64,000 bases of DNA, taken from contig JAHDYG010000011.1 of assembly GCA_023383815.1 (NCBI GenBank), positions 51,881 to 115,880 of the forward strand. The letters run 5' to 3'. Below the pieces are notes generated by a model. The model did not search any database and was not told the origin of the DNA. It worked only from the letters and a program-made list of their open reading frames with translations. This DNA comes from Rhodocyclaceae bacterium (GTDB taxonomy: Bacteria; Pseudomonadota; Gammaproteobacteria; Burkholderiales; Rhodocyclaceae). The number at the start of each line of letters is the position of its first letter. The stretch's first letter is position 1. Position numbers and translations under genes: made by a program. Positions 55,371 to 63,960 of this stretch are shown here, in pieces.

Positions 55371-55442
55371 GCGCGTCTAGGGGAGAGGGGTCGTGCCGCG
55401 TGCCCGGGGTGCGTTCGCTGACCTGTAACCGAGAAGAATCCG

Positions 55443-56624
55443 ATGAGTGAACAAGATCCGCAGTCCACGGGCAAGATCCTGGTCGTAGACGACTCGCGGA
55501 TGGTCCGCGCGTCGCTCATCAAGCATATCCGCGGCCGGTTCGAGTTTCGTGAGGAGTCCGACGGCGAGGCCGCGTGGCAGGCGCTCGTGGTGGATCCGTC
55601 GATCGACATCGTGCTGACCGACATCGGCATGCCTCAGCTCGATGGGTACGGTTTGCTCGACCGGATCCGCAAGTCCCGGCTCGCGCGCTTGCAGAACCTT
55701 CCGGTCATCATCATCTCCGGCGAGGAGGACGATCAGGCGCGCGAGAGGGCTCGTGAGCTCGGAGCGAACGACTTCGTCACCAAGGGGATTGGTACGACGG
55801 AGCTGGTCGCACGCCTCGATTCGCTGATCCGGCTCGGAAAGACCGGACGTCAGCTCGAGGAAAGCCGCGAGGCACTCGCCGCGCGCAGCGTCGTCGACCC
55901 GGTGTCCGGGCTCCCCACGCCTTCCTATTTCAAGCAGCACGCAGCCCAGGAACTGGCACTCGCACGTCGCCATCAGGGTGCCGTGAGTGTCATGGTGCTG
56001 GAGATCGACGGTTTCGAGTCATTCGCTGCGAAGTATGGTTCGAACGTCGCGGGTGCGCTGGCGCGCAAGCTCTCGGGCATGCTTGCGACCAAGGTCCGTC
56101 AGGAAGACACCGTTGCGGAGCTGGCACCCGGGCAGTTCTCGGTGCTGTCGCCGGTGACCGATGCGATCGGCTGCTGCGCGTTCGCGCTGCGGATGCAAAA
56201 GCTCATCGAGCAGCTCGTGATGACCTACCGTGGCGAAACGATCCGGATCAGCGTCACGGTGGGCATCTCCAGTTCCTCGATCGATGGCATGCACTCGGTG
56301 AGTCACCTCATCGGCATCGCCATCCAGCGGGTCGGGCAAGGCAGGCAGGCGGGCGGCAACTGCGTCTATTCCGATCGCGGCCGGGTCACGCAGGAGATGA
56401 TCGACCGGCTCGTGAGAAAGCCCGTCAACATCGACCAGATGCTGGGCCGTCTGCGCCAGGGCCAGGTCGAGGAGGTCGCCGGCCAGCTGCCGGACATCAT
56501 TGCGACACTGCTTCCGCTGCTCGAATTGGTAGAATCGCGTCTTCACTGCGGAATTCCGGTTCAGCAGCTGAAGCAGCATCAGGGTCCGCAAGAGACCACA
56601 GACGGCGCAACAAACCAAGACTGA
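55443..56624 (+). CDS. Response regulator with degenerate GGDEF-like output
   Basis: A 393-residue protein. The receiver domain (about 10-130) has acidic DD in VVDDSR, the phosphorylated aspartate in VLTDIGMPQLDG and the lysine in DFVTKG. A GGDEF-like fold follows (about 150-300), but the active loop reads APGQF, so no cyclase activity is expected. The final part (about 310-393) is helical with glutamine-rich stretches. The output is probably binding of a partner or nucleotide. The gene follows acuI by 72 bases on the same strand; no cognate kinase is near. Confidence 0.85.
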   Translation: MSEQDPQSTGKILVVDDSRMVRASLIKHIRGRFEFREESDGEAAWQALVVDPSIDIVLTDIGMPQLDGYGLLDRIRKSRLARLQNLPVIIISGEEDDQARERARELGANDFVTKGIGTTELVARLDSLIRLGKTGRQLEESREALAARSVVDPVSGLPTPSYFKQHAAQELALARRHQGAVSVMVLEIDGFESFAAKYGSNVAGALARKLSGMLATKVRQEDTVAELAPGQFSVLSPVTDAIGCCAFALRMQKLIEQLVMTYRGETIRISVTVGISSSSIDGMHSVSHLIGIAIQRVGQGRQAGGNCVYSDRGRVTQEMIDRLVRKPVNIDQMLGRLRQGQVEEVAGQLPDIIATLLPLLELVESRLHCGIPVQQLKQHQGPQETTDGATNQD

Positions 56625-56789
56625 CATGCGCGCGATCGACTGACTGAATCATGGGGGCAGCGACCATGGACCGGCCGGGATCCGGCAGACGGGAACGACG
56701 AACACCGAACAGGGTGTGCGTTGCGTCCTTTCGCCGCGAAGGTGCCGTCCGAACGACCATTCAGGGTATCTAGTAGGGAGAGGATCAAT

Positions 56790-58682
56790 ATGGGTACGTA
56801 CAGCGAGTTCTACCGCCGTTCCATCGAGGACCGCGACGGATTCTGGGCAGAACAGGCGGAACTCGTCGACTGGCACAAGCCGGCCGTGCAGATCTGCGAT
56901 TTTTCGCGACCGCCGTTCGTGAAGTGGTTCAAGGGGGGGGAAACCAACCTGTGCCACAACGCGGTTGATCGTCATGCAGCCAGACGGCCCGACGATCGAG
57001 CGCTGATCTACATCTCGACCGAGACGAACGAGGAGCGCGTGTATTCCTTCGCCGAGCTTCAGCGCGAAGTCGAGCGCATGGCGGCGATCTACCAGGATCT
57101 TGGTGTCCGCAAGGGAGACCGTGTCCTGATCTACATGCCGATGATCGCCGAGGCCGCATTCGCGATCCTGGCGTGCGCCCGGATCGGTGCGATCCACTCG
57201 GTGGTGTTCGGTGGCTTCGCGTCCGGCTCGCTCGCGACCCGGATCGATGATGCCAGGCCCGTGCTGATGGTCAGCGCCGATGCCGGCATGCGAAACGGCA
57301 AACCCGTCCCGTACAAGCATCTGGTTGACGAGGCGTGCCGGATCGCCGAGTTTCCGCCCCACAAGGTGCTGATCGTCGACCGCGGTCTCGACAAGGGCTT
57401 CGCGAAGACCGACGGGCGCGACGTCGACTATGCGAGCCTGCGCGCCAAGCACATGGACGCCAAGGTGCCTGTGACCTGGCTCGAGTCCTCGGAGCCGAGC
57501 TACATCCTCTACACCTCGGGCACGACTGGCAAGCCGAAGGGCGTGCAGCGCGACACCGGCGGATACTGCGTTGCGCTTGCGGCGTCGATGAAGCACATCT
57601 TCACCGGCGGAGAAGGCGAGACGATGTTCTCGACCTCCGACATCGGCTGGGTCGTCGGACACAGCTACATCATCTACGGCCCGCTGATCGCCGGCATGGC
57701 GACCGTCATGTACGAAGGCACTCCGCTGCGCCCGGATGCCGGCATCTGGTGGAAGATCGTCGAGACGCACAAGGTGAACGTGATGTTCTCGGCACCGACT
57801 GCGGTGCGGGTGCTGAAGAAGCAGGATCCGGCGTTCCTCAAGAAATACGATCTGTCCTCGCTCAAGCACCTCTTCCTCGCCGGCGAACCGCTCGACGAGA
57901 CGAGCCACAAGTGGATCATGGACGAGCTGGGGATTCCGGTCATCGACAACTACTGGCAGACCGAGACCGGCTGGCCGATGCTTGCGATCGCGCGCGGGGT
58001 CGAGCAGAGTCCGATCAAGCTCGGTTCGCCAGCGTTTCCGGTCTTTGGTTACGACCTGCACATCTACCGCGAGGACGGCACCGAGTGCGGAGCCAACGAA
58101 AAGGGCATCGTCGGCATCGTGCCGCCGCTGCCTCCGGGCTGCCTGTCCACCGTGTGGGGGCAGGATGAGCGCTACGTGTCGACCTATTTCTCGCTCTTCA
58201 AGAATCCGGTGGTGTACTCGTCGTCGGACTGGGGGATCAAGGACGAGAACGGTTATCACACGATCCTCGGTCGCATGGACGACGTCATCAATGTCGCCGG
58301 TCACCGGCTCGGTACGCGCGAGATCGAGGAGGCCGTTCAGACCCACGCGGCGGTTGCCGAAGTCGCGGTCGTCGGCGTTGCCGACGAGGTCAAGGGACAG
58401 ATGCCGATGGCATTCGCCGTGCTGAAGGACGCGTCCGTGGCCGATACGCCGGAAAAGCGTGCGGCGCTCGAGAAGGAGGTCATGAAGAAGGTGGACGAGC
58501 AGCTCGGTGCGATCGCGCGCCCGAGTCGCGTGCACTTCATCACGGGCCTGCCCAAAACCCGCTCGGGCAAGATGTTGCGCCGCTCGATCCAGGCGCTCGC
58601 CGAAGGGCGGGAAGCGGGTGACCTGACGACGATCGAGGATCCCTCCACGCTGGAGCAGATCAAGGCTGCGCTGGCGGGCTGA
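56790..58682 (+). CDS. prpE: Propionyl-CoA synthetase
   Basis: A 630-residue acyl-CoA synthetase that activates propionate for the methylcitrate cycle. Markers are YSEFYRRSIEDRDGFWAEQA at the N-terminus, YILYTSGTTGKPKGVQRD, NYWQTETGWP and the adenylation lysine in PKTRSGKMLRRS. The TETGWP context and length separate it from acetyl-CoA synthetase. Start at 56790, with GAGAGG seven bases upstream. Neither prpB nor prpC is in the window. A strong terminator follows the gene. Confidence 0.93.
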   Translation: MGTYSEFYRRSIEDRDGFWAEQAELVDWHKPAVQICDFSRPPFVKWFKGGETNLCHNAVDRHAARRPDDRALIYISTETNEERVYSFAELQREVERMAAIYQDLGVRKGDRVLIYMPMIAEAAFAILACARIGAIHSVVFGGFASGSLATRIDDARPVLMVSADAGMRNGKPVPYKHLVDEACRIAEFPPHKVLIVDRGLDKGFAKTDGRDVDYASLRAKHMDAKVPVTWLESSEPSYILYTSGTTGKPKGVQRDTGGYCVALAASMKHIFTGGEGETMFSTSDIGWVVGHSYIIYGPLIAGMATVMYEGTPLRPDAGIWWKIVETHKVNVMFSAPTAVRVLKKQDPAFLKKYDLSSLKHLFLAGEPLDETSHKWIMDELGIPVIDNYWQTETGWPMLAIARGVEQSPIKLGSPAFPVFGYDLHIYREDGTECGANEKGIVGIVPPLPPGCLSTVWGQDERYVSTYFSLFKNPVVYSSSDWGIKDENGYHTILGRMDDVINVAGHRLGTREIEEAVQTHAAVAEVAVVGVADEVKGQMPMAFAVLKDASVADTPEKRAALEKEVMKKVDEQLGAIARPSRVHFITGLPKTRSGKMLRRSIQALAEGREAGDLTTIEDPSTLEQIKAALAG

Positions 58683-58712
58683 AGGACCCGGCTTCAGGAC
58701 CAGAGGTGCAAA

Positions 58713-58736
58713 GGCCCGCGAATGCGGGCCTTTTTT
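58713..58736 (+). terminator. Rho-independent terminator after prpE
   Basis: GGCCCGC (58713-58719) pairs with GCGGGCC (58724-58730) around GAAT and is followed by six T (58731-58736). It lies 31 bases after the prpE stop and just before the end of the convergent metalloprotease gene. Confidence 0.92.
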
Positions 58737-59375
58737 CTAAGCATAGGCGTCGATCCCGGCGGTGTGCGTAGGTCGGGTAGCCGCAAACCGGCCATAGGCG
58801 GTCTCGATTGCTGAGCGACGGTCCGATCCATCCGGTGTGGGCTGCGGCGAAGCCGTTCCCGTTGCGACCGCCCGATCCGTGGTACTTCCTTCCTCGCGTT
58901 CGCGCATCGTGATCTCGAGCGCCGCCTGCACCGCCATGCGATCGGCCATTGCGGCAACGCTTCGATCCTGGGGAGAGGGGTTGGCCGGTGCCAGCGCGGC
59001 GGCCTTGATCTGCCGAGCCTTCTCGATCGTCTCCTCGGGCGTGCCGCCCGGAGAGGTGTCGATGCTGACCTCGCCGGCGACCGCATAGCGCTGGCCGTCG
59101 GGGCCAGTCTCGTATGAATAGCTCGCGCCCTTGCTGACGAGCCCCGCGCCTGCCGCGACATGCGCCATCTCGTGCGCACGGACCTTGCGATCGGTCTGCT
59201 GCAGCTCGCGCAGCGCTCGCTGCTCGTCCGCGCTGAGATCGCTGTTGCCCCGGCTCGAGGACATCCCTGCCTGCGCGGTCGAGCGCGCGCTCGAATCCCG
59301 GGCGCCAAGTCCAGCGCCGGCGTTGCCGAGGCCGAAGGTGGCCGACGGGTCGAGGGCAGGCAGGTTGCCGATCAC
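58737..59375 (-). CDS. SprA-related putative metalloprotease
   Basis: A 212-residue protein of the SprA-related/CJM1_0395 family. The zinc-protease motif HEMAH is at 68-72 (in VRAHEMAHVAAG), followed by the conserved SYSYETGPDGQRYAVAGEVSID. Low-complexity, Ser/Ala/Gly-rich stretches flank the core. No signal peptide or membrane helix is seen. Zinc binding is likely, while protease activity in this family is not proven. It ends at the prpE terminator and is divergent from the ArsD-like gene. Confidence 0.85.
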   Translation of the reverse strand: MIGNLPALDPSATFGLGNAGAGLGARDSSARSTAQAGMSSSRGNSDLSADEQRALRELQQTDRKVRAHEMAHVAAGAGLVSKGASYSYETGPDGQRYAVAGEVSIDTSPGGTPEETIEKARQIKAAALAPANPSPQDRSVAAMADRMAVQAALEITMREREEGSTTDRAVATGTASPQPTPDGSDRRSAIETAYGRFAATRPTHTAGIDAYA

Positions 59376-59499
59376 TTTTCTTCGAGCTTCCGGGATCGCT
59401 TACAATACCAGCTTAGCAAGCGAAGGGCGCACGCGCTCGGCGCGAATCCCATATTCTTGCGCAAGGATCGCGCAAGTCATTCATTCGATGGAGAAATCA

Positions 59500-59835
59500 G
59501 TGAAGAAGATCCAGGTTTTCGATTCCGCTCAGCCCACCGGTTCGGGCGCTGACGCCGGCAATCTCGCCGTATTCGCGGACGACCTCGCATGGGTGGCACA
59601 GCAGGGGTACGTGGTCGAGCGGTTCAACCACGGGTTGCAGCCTCTGGCCTTTGCAGGGAACCCGATCGTCAAGCGTGAGCTCGACAGCGCCGGGGAAGCC
59701 GCACTGCCGCTGATCGTGCTCAATGGCGAGCTTGCCCTTTCGGGACGCTACCCGAACCGGGACGAACTGGCGCGCTGGATGAACGGTGCTCCGGTTCCGG
59801 CGAGCGAGTGCTGTAGCGGCGGGCGCTGCTGCTGA
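59500..59835 (+). CDS. Orphan ArsD-like protein lacking the N-terminal metalloid site
   Basis: A 111-residue thioredoxin-fold protein of the ArsD family: KKIQVFDSA at the start, LPLIVLNGELALSGRYPNRDELARWM in the second half, and a C-terminal double cysteine pair, CC at 104-105 and 110-111. ArsD delivers arsenite to the ArsA pump through a cysteine triad near residues 12-18. Here that stretch reads QPTGSGADAG and has no cysteine. No arsA, arsB or arsR is near. Start is probably the GTG at 59500 with GGAG six bases upstream; an ATG four codons earlier (59488) is possible. Confidence 0.8.
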   Translation: MKKIQVFDSAQPTGSGADAGNLAVFADDLAWVAQQGYVVERFNHGLQPLAFAGNPIVKRELDSAGEAALPLIVLNGELALSGRYPNRDELARWMNGAPVPASECCSGGRCC

Positions 59836-59843
59836 AGTGTTTC

Positions 59844-59890
59844 GCTGCGCCCGGTGCCCTCTCCGGATGGGGAGGGGTACCGGGCGCAGC
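59844..59890. terminator. Large bidirectional hairpin between the ArsD-like gene and mmsA
   Basis: GCTGCGCCCGGT (59844-59855) pairs perfectly with ACCGGGCGCAGC (59879-59890); inside, CCCTCTCC pairs with GGGGAGGG around GGAT. Together about 20 base pairs with a small bulge. It separates convergent genes and ends six bases before the mmsA stop. No clear U-run. Confidence 0.7.
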
Positions 59891-59895
59891 GTCGT

Positions 59896-61389
59896 TCAGC
59901 CGTTGCTCGGGAACGCGAACTGTGCCTTCTCGATCCCTTGCACCGCCCAGCGCTGGGTCAGCGTCTTGCGACGCGTGTAGAAGCGCACCGCGTCCGGCCC
60001 GTAGGCGTAGAGATCACCGAACAGCGAGCGCTTCCAGCCGCCGAAGCTCTGGCAAGCGACCGGGACCGGCAGCGGGACGTTGATGCCGACCATGCCGACC
60101 TGGACGCGATCGCTGAAGTGGCGGGCGACCGCACCGTCCCGGGTGAAGACGCAGGTGCCGTTTCCGAACTCATGGGCATTGACGAGTTCAACGGCCTGCG
60201 CAAGGTCCGGGACCCGGACGATGACGAGCACCGGGCCAAAGATCTCCTCGCGATAGATGCGCATCGCGGGTGTGGCGTGGTCGAACAGCGTGCCGCCGAG
60301 GAAGAAGCCGGTTTTGCTTCCCTGCACGGACGGCTTGCGGCCATCGACGACCAGCGTGGCACCCTCTGCCTCCCCCAGATCGATGTAGCTTCTGACCTTG
60401 TCACGATGGACGGCAGTGACGAGCGGGCCCATGTCGAGGCCACGCGTCGTGCCGTTGCCGATGCGCAGGGCCTCGACCTTGGGCTTGAGGCGACGAGCGA
60501 GTTCGTCGCCGGTCGCTTCACCAACTGCGACCACGACCGAGATCGCCATGCAGCGCTCGCCGCACGAGCCATAGGCGGCGCCCATCAGCGCGTTGACTGC
60601 GTTGTCCAGATCGGCGTCCGGCATCACCACGGCGTGGTTCTTTGCGCCGCCCAGTGCCTGCACGCGCTTGCCATGCGCGGTTCCGGTGGCGTAGATGGAC
60701 TCTGCGACGGGGGTCGAGCCGACGAAACTCACCGCCTTTACGCGAGGGTCGGTAAGCAAGGTGTCGACCGCCTCCTTGTCGCCGTTCACGACGTTGAACA
60801 CGCCTGGAGGCAGGCCAGCCTCGAGTGCGAGTTCGGCAAGGATCAGGGCCGCCGAGGGATCCTTCTCCGAAGGCTTGAGCACGAAGGTGTTGCCGCAGGC
60901 AATGGCCATCGGGAACATCCACATCGGAACCATCGCCGGGAAGTTGAACGGCGTGATGCCGGCCACCACACCCAGCGGCGGGAACTCGGACCAGGAGTCG
61001 ATCTCGGGACCGACGTCGCGGCTGTGCTCCCCCTTGAGGAACTCGGGGGCGCCGCAGGCGTACTCGACAACTTCGATCCCGCGCGCGAGCTCTCCCTGGG
61101 CGTCTTCCCAGACCTTGCCGTGTTCCTCCACGATTGCCGCGACGATCCGCTCGGCGTTCTGCTCCAGCAACGCCTTGTACTGGAACAGGATGCGCGCGCG
61201 CTTGAGCGGGGGCGTGCGGCTCCAGGCGGGGAATGCCCGGTCGGCAGCGGAGATCGCCTGTTCGACGGTAGTGCGCGAGGCCATTGCAACGCGGCGTACG
61301 GGTTCGCCGAGTGCGGGGTTGTAGACCGCCTGCACGCGGTGCTCGTCCGGGAAGGGCTGGCCGTCGATGAAGTGTCCGAGTGTCTGCAT
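59896..61389 (-). CDS. mmsA: Methylmalonate/malonate-semialdehyde dehydrogenase (CoA-acylating)
   Basis: A 497-residue aldehyde dehydrogenase. The catalytic cysteine is C280 in GSCGERC, the family mark of MmsA, with ITPFNFPAMVPMWMFP in the NAD-binding part. It converts methylmalonate semialdehyde to propionyl-CoA or malonate semialdehyde to acetyl-CoA, releasing carbon dioxide. It lies 51 bases after an omega-aminotransferase on the same strand, which fits beta-alanine breakdown through malonate semialdehyde; valine or inositol breakdown is the alternative. The divergent LysR protein is the likely regulator. Confidence 0.93.
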   Translation of the reverse strand: MQTLGHFIDGQPFPDEHRVQAVYNPALGEPVRRVAMASRTTVEQAISAADRAFPAWSRTPPLKRARILFQYKALLEQNAERIVAAIVEEHGKVWEDAQGELARGIEVVEYACGAPEFLKGEHSRDVGPEIDSWSEFPPLGVVAGITPFNFPAMVPMWMFPMAIACGNTFVLKPSEKDPSAALILAELALEAGLPPGVFNVVNGDKEAVDTLLTDPRVKAVSFVGSTPVAESIYATGTAHGKRVQALGGAKNHAVVMPDADLDNAVNALMGAAYGSCGERCMAISVVVAVGEATGDELARRLKPKVEALRIGNGTTRGLDMGPLVTAVHRDKVRSYIDLGEAEGATLVVDGRKPSVQGSKTGFFLGGTLFDHATPAMRIYREEIFGPVLVIVRVPDLAQAVELVNAHEFGNGTCVFTRDGAVARHFSDRVQVGMVGINVPLPVPVACQSFGGWKRSLFGDLYAYGPDAVRFYTRRKTLTQRWAVQGIEKAQFAFPSNG

Positions 61390-61440
61390 GGGGTTCTCTC
61401 GTTGGAATCGGAAGGGGGAGGCGTTGTGGCGCCTTGAACG

Positions 61441-62748
61441 TCAGGCGAGTCCGCGCAGGGCCTGACGCACGGTGTCGATGATGCGGCCGAGCTCTTCGGG
61501 CGTCGAATCGAGGAAGGGCGAGAACTGCAGCACGTCGCCGCCGTTGCGGACGACGACCCCCGCTTCGAAACACTTCAGGAAGACCTCGAAACCGCGCGCA
61601 CCGGCTGCATCCGGGCGCGGCGCAAGCTCCACCGCACCCATCAGGCCGAAGTTGCGGATGTCGATCACGTGCGGCTCGCCGCGCAGGCTGTGAAGGACTT
61701 CCTCGAAGATCGGTTCGAGTGCAAGGGCGCGTGCGAAGCTGTCTTCCTCGCGATACGCGGCGAGTGTTGCCAGGCCTGCTGCGGCGGCCACCGGATGGCC
61801 CGAGTAGGTGTAGCCATGGAAGAGCTCGACCATGTTTTCGGGTCCCTGCATCAGGGCATCGTGGATCGCGTCGCGGACGATGACGGCACCCATCGGAATG
61901 ACGCCGTTGGTGAGCCCCTTTGCGGTCGTGATGAGATCGGGCACGACGCCGAAGCGTTCGGCTGCAAACGGTGCGCCGATCCGTCCGAAAGCCGTGATGA
62001 CCTCGTCGAAGATGAGCAGGATGCCGAACCGGTCGCACAGTTCGCGCAGTCGCTGCAGATATCCGATGGGTGGGACGAGGATGCCGGTCGAACCGGCAAC
62101 CGGCTCCACGATGACGGCAGCGATGTTCGACGCGTCGTGGAGTGCGGCGAGCCGCTCCAGGTCGTCCGCCAGATGCGCGCCCCAGGCGGGCTGGCCACGC
62201 GAAAAAGCCATGTCGGCCAGGCTGTGGGTGTGGCGCAGGTGGTCCACGCCCGGCAGCAGGGCCGCGCTGAAGACCTTGCGGTTGGCCGGAATTCCGCCGA
62301 CCGACATGCCTCCGAAGTTCACGCCGTGATAGCCGCGCTCGCGCCCGATCAGGCGGGTGCGTTGCCCTTCGCCGCGCGCGCGGTGGAATGCCAGGGCGAT
62401 CTTGAGCGCGGTATCGACCGACTCCGAGCCCGAGTTCGTGAAGAACACATGGTTCATGGAATCCGGGGCAAGCGCTGCGACTTCGTTCGCGAGTGCAAGC
62501 GCCTTGTCGTTGGCGACCTGGAATCCCATGCTGTAATCGAGCCTCGCGACCTGCTCCTGGACCGCAGCGACGATCTTCGGGTGGCAGTGGCCAAGCCCTG
62601 AGGTCCACAGGCCCGAGAAGCCGTCCAGCAGTTGTCGGCCGTCGTCGGCCGTATAGTAGTGGCCGCGTGCAGCGGTGAGGATGCGCGGTGCTTTCCAGAA
62701 CTTCCGGTTCGCGGTAAAGGGCATCCAGAAGGCGTGATCGGGTTGCAT
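61441..62748 (-). CDS. Omega-amino-acid:pyruvate aminotransferase (class III)
   Basis: A 435-residue PLP enzyme of class III. HAFWMPFTANRKF at the N-terminus is typical of beta-alanine:pyruvate aminotransferases. The PLP lysine is in TTAKGLTNG, preceded by LLIFDEVITAFGR. It would transfer the amino group of beta-alanine or a related omega-amino acid to pyruvate, giving malonate semialdehyde for the downstream mmsA product. Start at 62748: AAGGAG six bases upstream; a Met nine codons earlier lacks a site. Confidence 0.9.
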   Translation of the reverse strand: MQPDHAFWMPFTANRKFWKAPRILTAARGHYYTADDGRQLLDGFSGLWTSGLGHCHPKIVAAVQEQVARLDYSMGFQVANDKALALANEVAALAPDSMNHVFFTNSGSESVDTALKIALAFHRARGEGQRTRLIGRERGYHGVNFGGMSVGGIPANRKVFSAALLPGVDHLRHTHSLADMAFSRGQPAWGAHLADDLERLAALHDASNIAAVIVEPVAGSTGILVPPIGYLQRLRELCDRFGILLIFDEVITAFGRIGAPFAAERFGVVPDLITTAKGLTNGVIPMGAVIVRDAIHDALMQGPENMVELFHGYTYSGHPVAAAAGLATLAAYREEDSFARALALEPIFEEVLHSLRGEPHVIDIRNFGLMGAVELAPRPDAAGARGFEVFLKCFEAGVVVRNGGDVLQFSPFLDSTPEELGRIIDTVRQALRGLA

Positions 62749-62822
62749 GAGCGGCTCCTTGTACGATGCGCTCATGGTAGAAGACGATTTGCGTGCAGAA
62801 AACGACAGAATCCGACTGTCCG

Positions 62823-62840
62823 GTTTCGTAATCGTGAAAC
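62823..62840. promoter_or_regulatory. Possible LysR-type box between the divergent genes
   Basis: GTTTC (62823-62827) and GAAAC (62836-62840) form an inverted repeat containing a T-N11-A pattern, ten bases before the LysR start and 75 before the aminotransferase start. The position fits autoregulation and activation of the divergent operon. Confidence 0.4.
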
Positions 62841-62850
62841 AATTGGCGAG

Positions 62851-63777
62851 ATGAAGAAGACCCGTGCCGTTCTCGCGCAACTGGCTGATGCCGATCTGAG
62901 GTTGCTGCGCATCTTTCTCGCAATCGCCGAATCGGGAGGGCTCGCAGCGGCCGAACTGAGGCTGAACATCAGTCGCTCGGTGATCAGTCGCCATCTGAAG
63001 GATCTGGAGCTGCGGCTCGGAGTATCGCTTTGCCGTCGCGGTCGGGCCGGGTTCGGGCTGACCGAAGAGGGTGAGGTGGTGCTCGAAGCCACCCGCCGGC
63101 TGCTCGTGCAGATCGACACCTTCCGCGGCGAGATCGCGGAGCTGCACGCGGGTTTGCGCGGAGAACTGCATCTGGCGGTATTCGACAAGTTCGTGTCGAA
63201 CCCTGCCTGTCGCCTCGCCGAATGTCTTGCAATCTTCGGCGACGAAGCGCCGGGGGTCAGGCTCAACGTGCATGTCGCGGGATCGGGGGAAATCGAGAAA
63301 GGGCTGCTGGAGGGGCGGTTCCACGTCGGCGTCCATCCCTTTCATCGTGCGAGCGACAGCCTGGAATCCTTTGCGCTGTTCGAAGAGCGGATGCTCCTCT
63401 ATGCGGCGACCAGCCATCCGCTGGTACGCGCGGGGCTTCTCGCCGATGAGGACGCCTTGCGTCGGGCCGCGTTTGTCGGGCTTGGCTATCACTCACCCAA
63501 CATGGAGCACTTCTGGCGTCTGGGACTCAATCCCGAGGCCCGCGCATATGAACAGGAGGCGAGCGTGCTGCTGATCCTTTCCGGACGCTATCTCGGGTTT
63601 CTTCCTGATCACTACGCCCGGCCATTCGAGTCGGAGGGGCAACTCGTGCGCGTGCCCGTGGCAACGATGGAGTACGCCTGCGAGTGGCACGCTTCGGTCG
63701 GGCGCAACCCGGCGCCAGGAAGAGCAGCCCGAAGACTGCTCGTGATCCTGCAACAGCGTCATGGCAATCCGGGATAA
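62851..63777 (+). CDS. LysR-family transcriptional regulator
   Basis: A 308-residue regulator. The N-terminal helix-turn-helix is LRIFLAIAESGGLAAAELRLNISRSVISRHLKDLE, followed by a linker helix and a periplasmic-binding-like effector domain (about 92-300). It is divergent from the aminotransferase-mmsA pair, the classical LysR position, so it probably senses an omega-amino acid or a breakdown product. The start at 62851 has a weak purine-rich site (GGCGAG). A longer frame upstream runs through the divergent promoter and is not used. Confidence 0.9.
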   Translation: MKKTRAVLAQLADADLRLLRIFLAIAESGGLAAAELRLNISRSVISRHLKDLELRLGVSLCRRGRAGFGLTEEGEVVLEATRRLLVQIDTFRGEIAELHAGLRGELHLAVFDKFVSNPACRLAECLAIFGDEAPGVRLNVHVAGSGEIEKGLLEGRFHVGVHPFHRASDSLESFALFEERMLLYAATSHPLVRAGLLADEDALRRAAFVGLGYHSPNMEHFWRLGLNPEARAYEQEASVLLILSGRYLGFLPDHYARPFESEGQLVRVPVATMEYACEWHASVGRNPAPGRAARRLLVILQQRHGNPG

Positions 63778-63887
63778 CCATTGCCAGGAATCCGGTTCAG
63801 GGTCGTGCGGAGGGCCATTGTCCAGGTCTTTCGGGCTGGCGCGAGGGTAAACCCTGATGCAGGGGGCGTGTTTCGGGGTTAACCACC

Positions 63888-63908
63888 ATTGTTGGCGGTG
63901 CCGACAAT
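63888..63908. promoter_or_regulatory. Twenty-one-base palindrome upstream of the last gene
   Basis: ATTGTTGGC (63888-63896) and GCCGACAAT (63900-63908) match at eight of nine positions around three bases. It lies 52 bases before the next gene's ATG, a likely operator; the regulator is not known. Confidence 0.45.
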
Positions 63909-63960
63909 GTCTAAGTTTCACCGCTGGACTTCCTCCAAACCATTCCAAGGAGCATCGAGC

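Noticed and set aside
60518-62923. An 801-codon minus-strand frame across the aminotransferase and mmsA genes
   Set aside because: It is arginine-rich, shifted against two clear genes in the same direction, and shows no domain.
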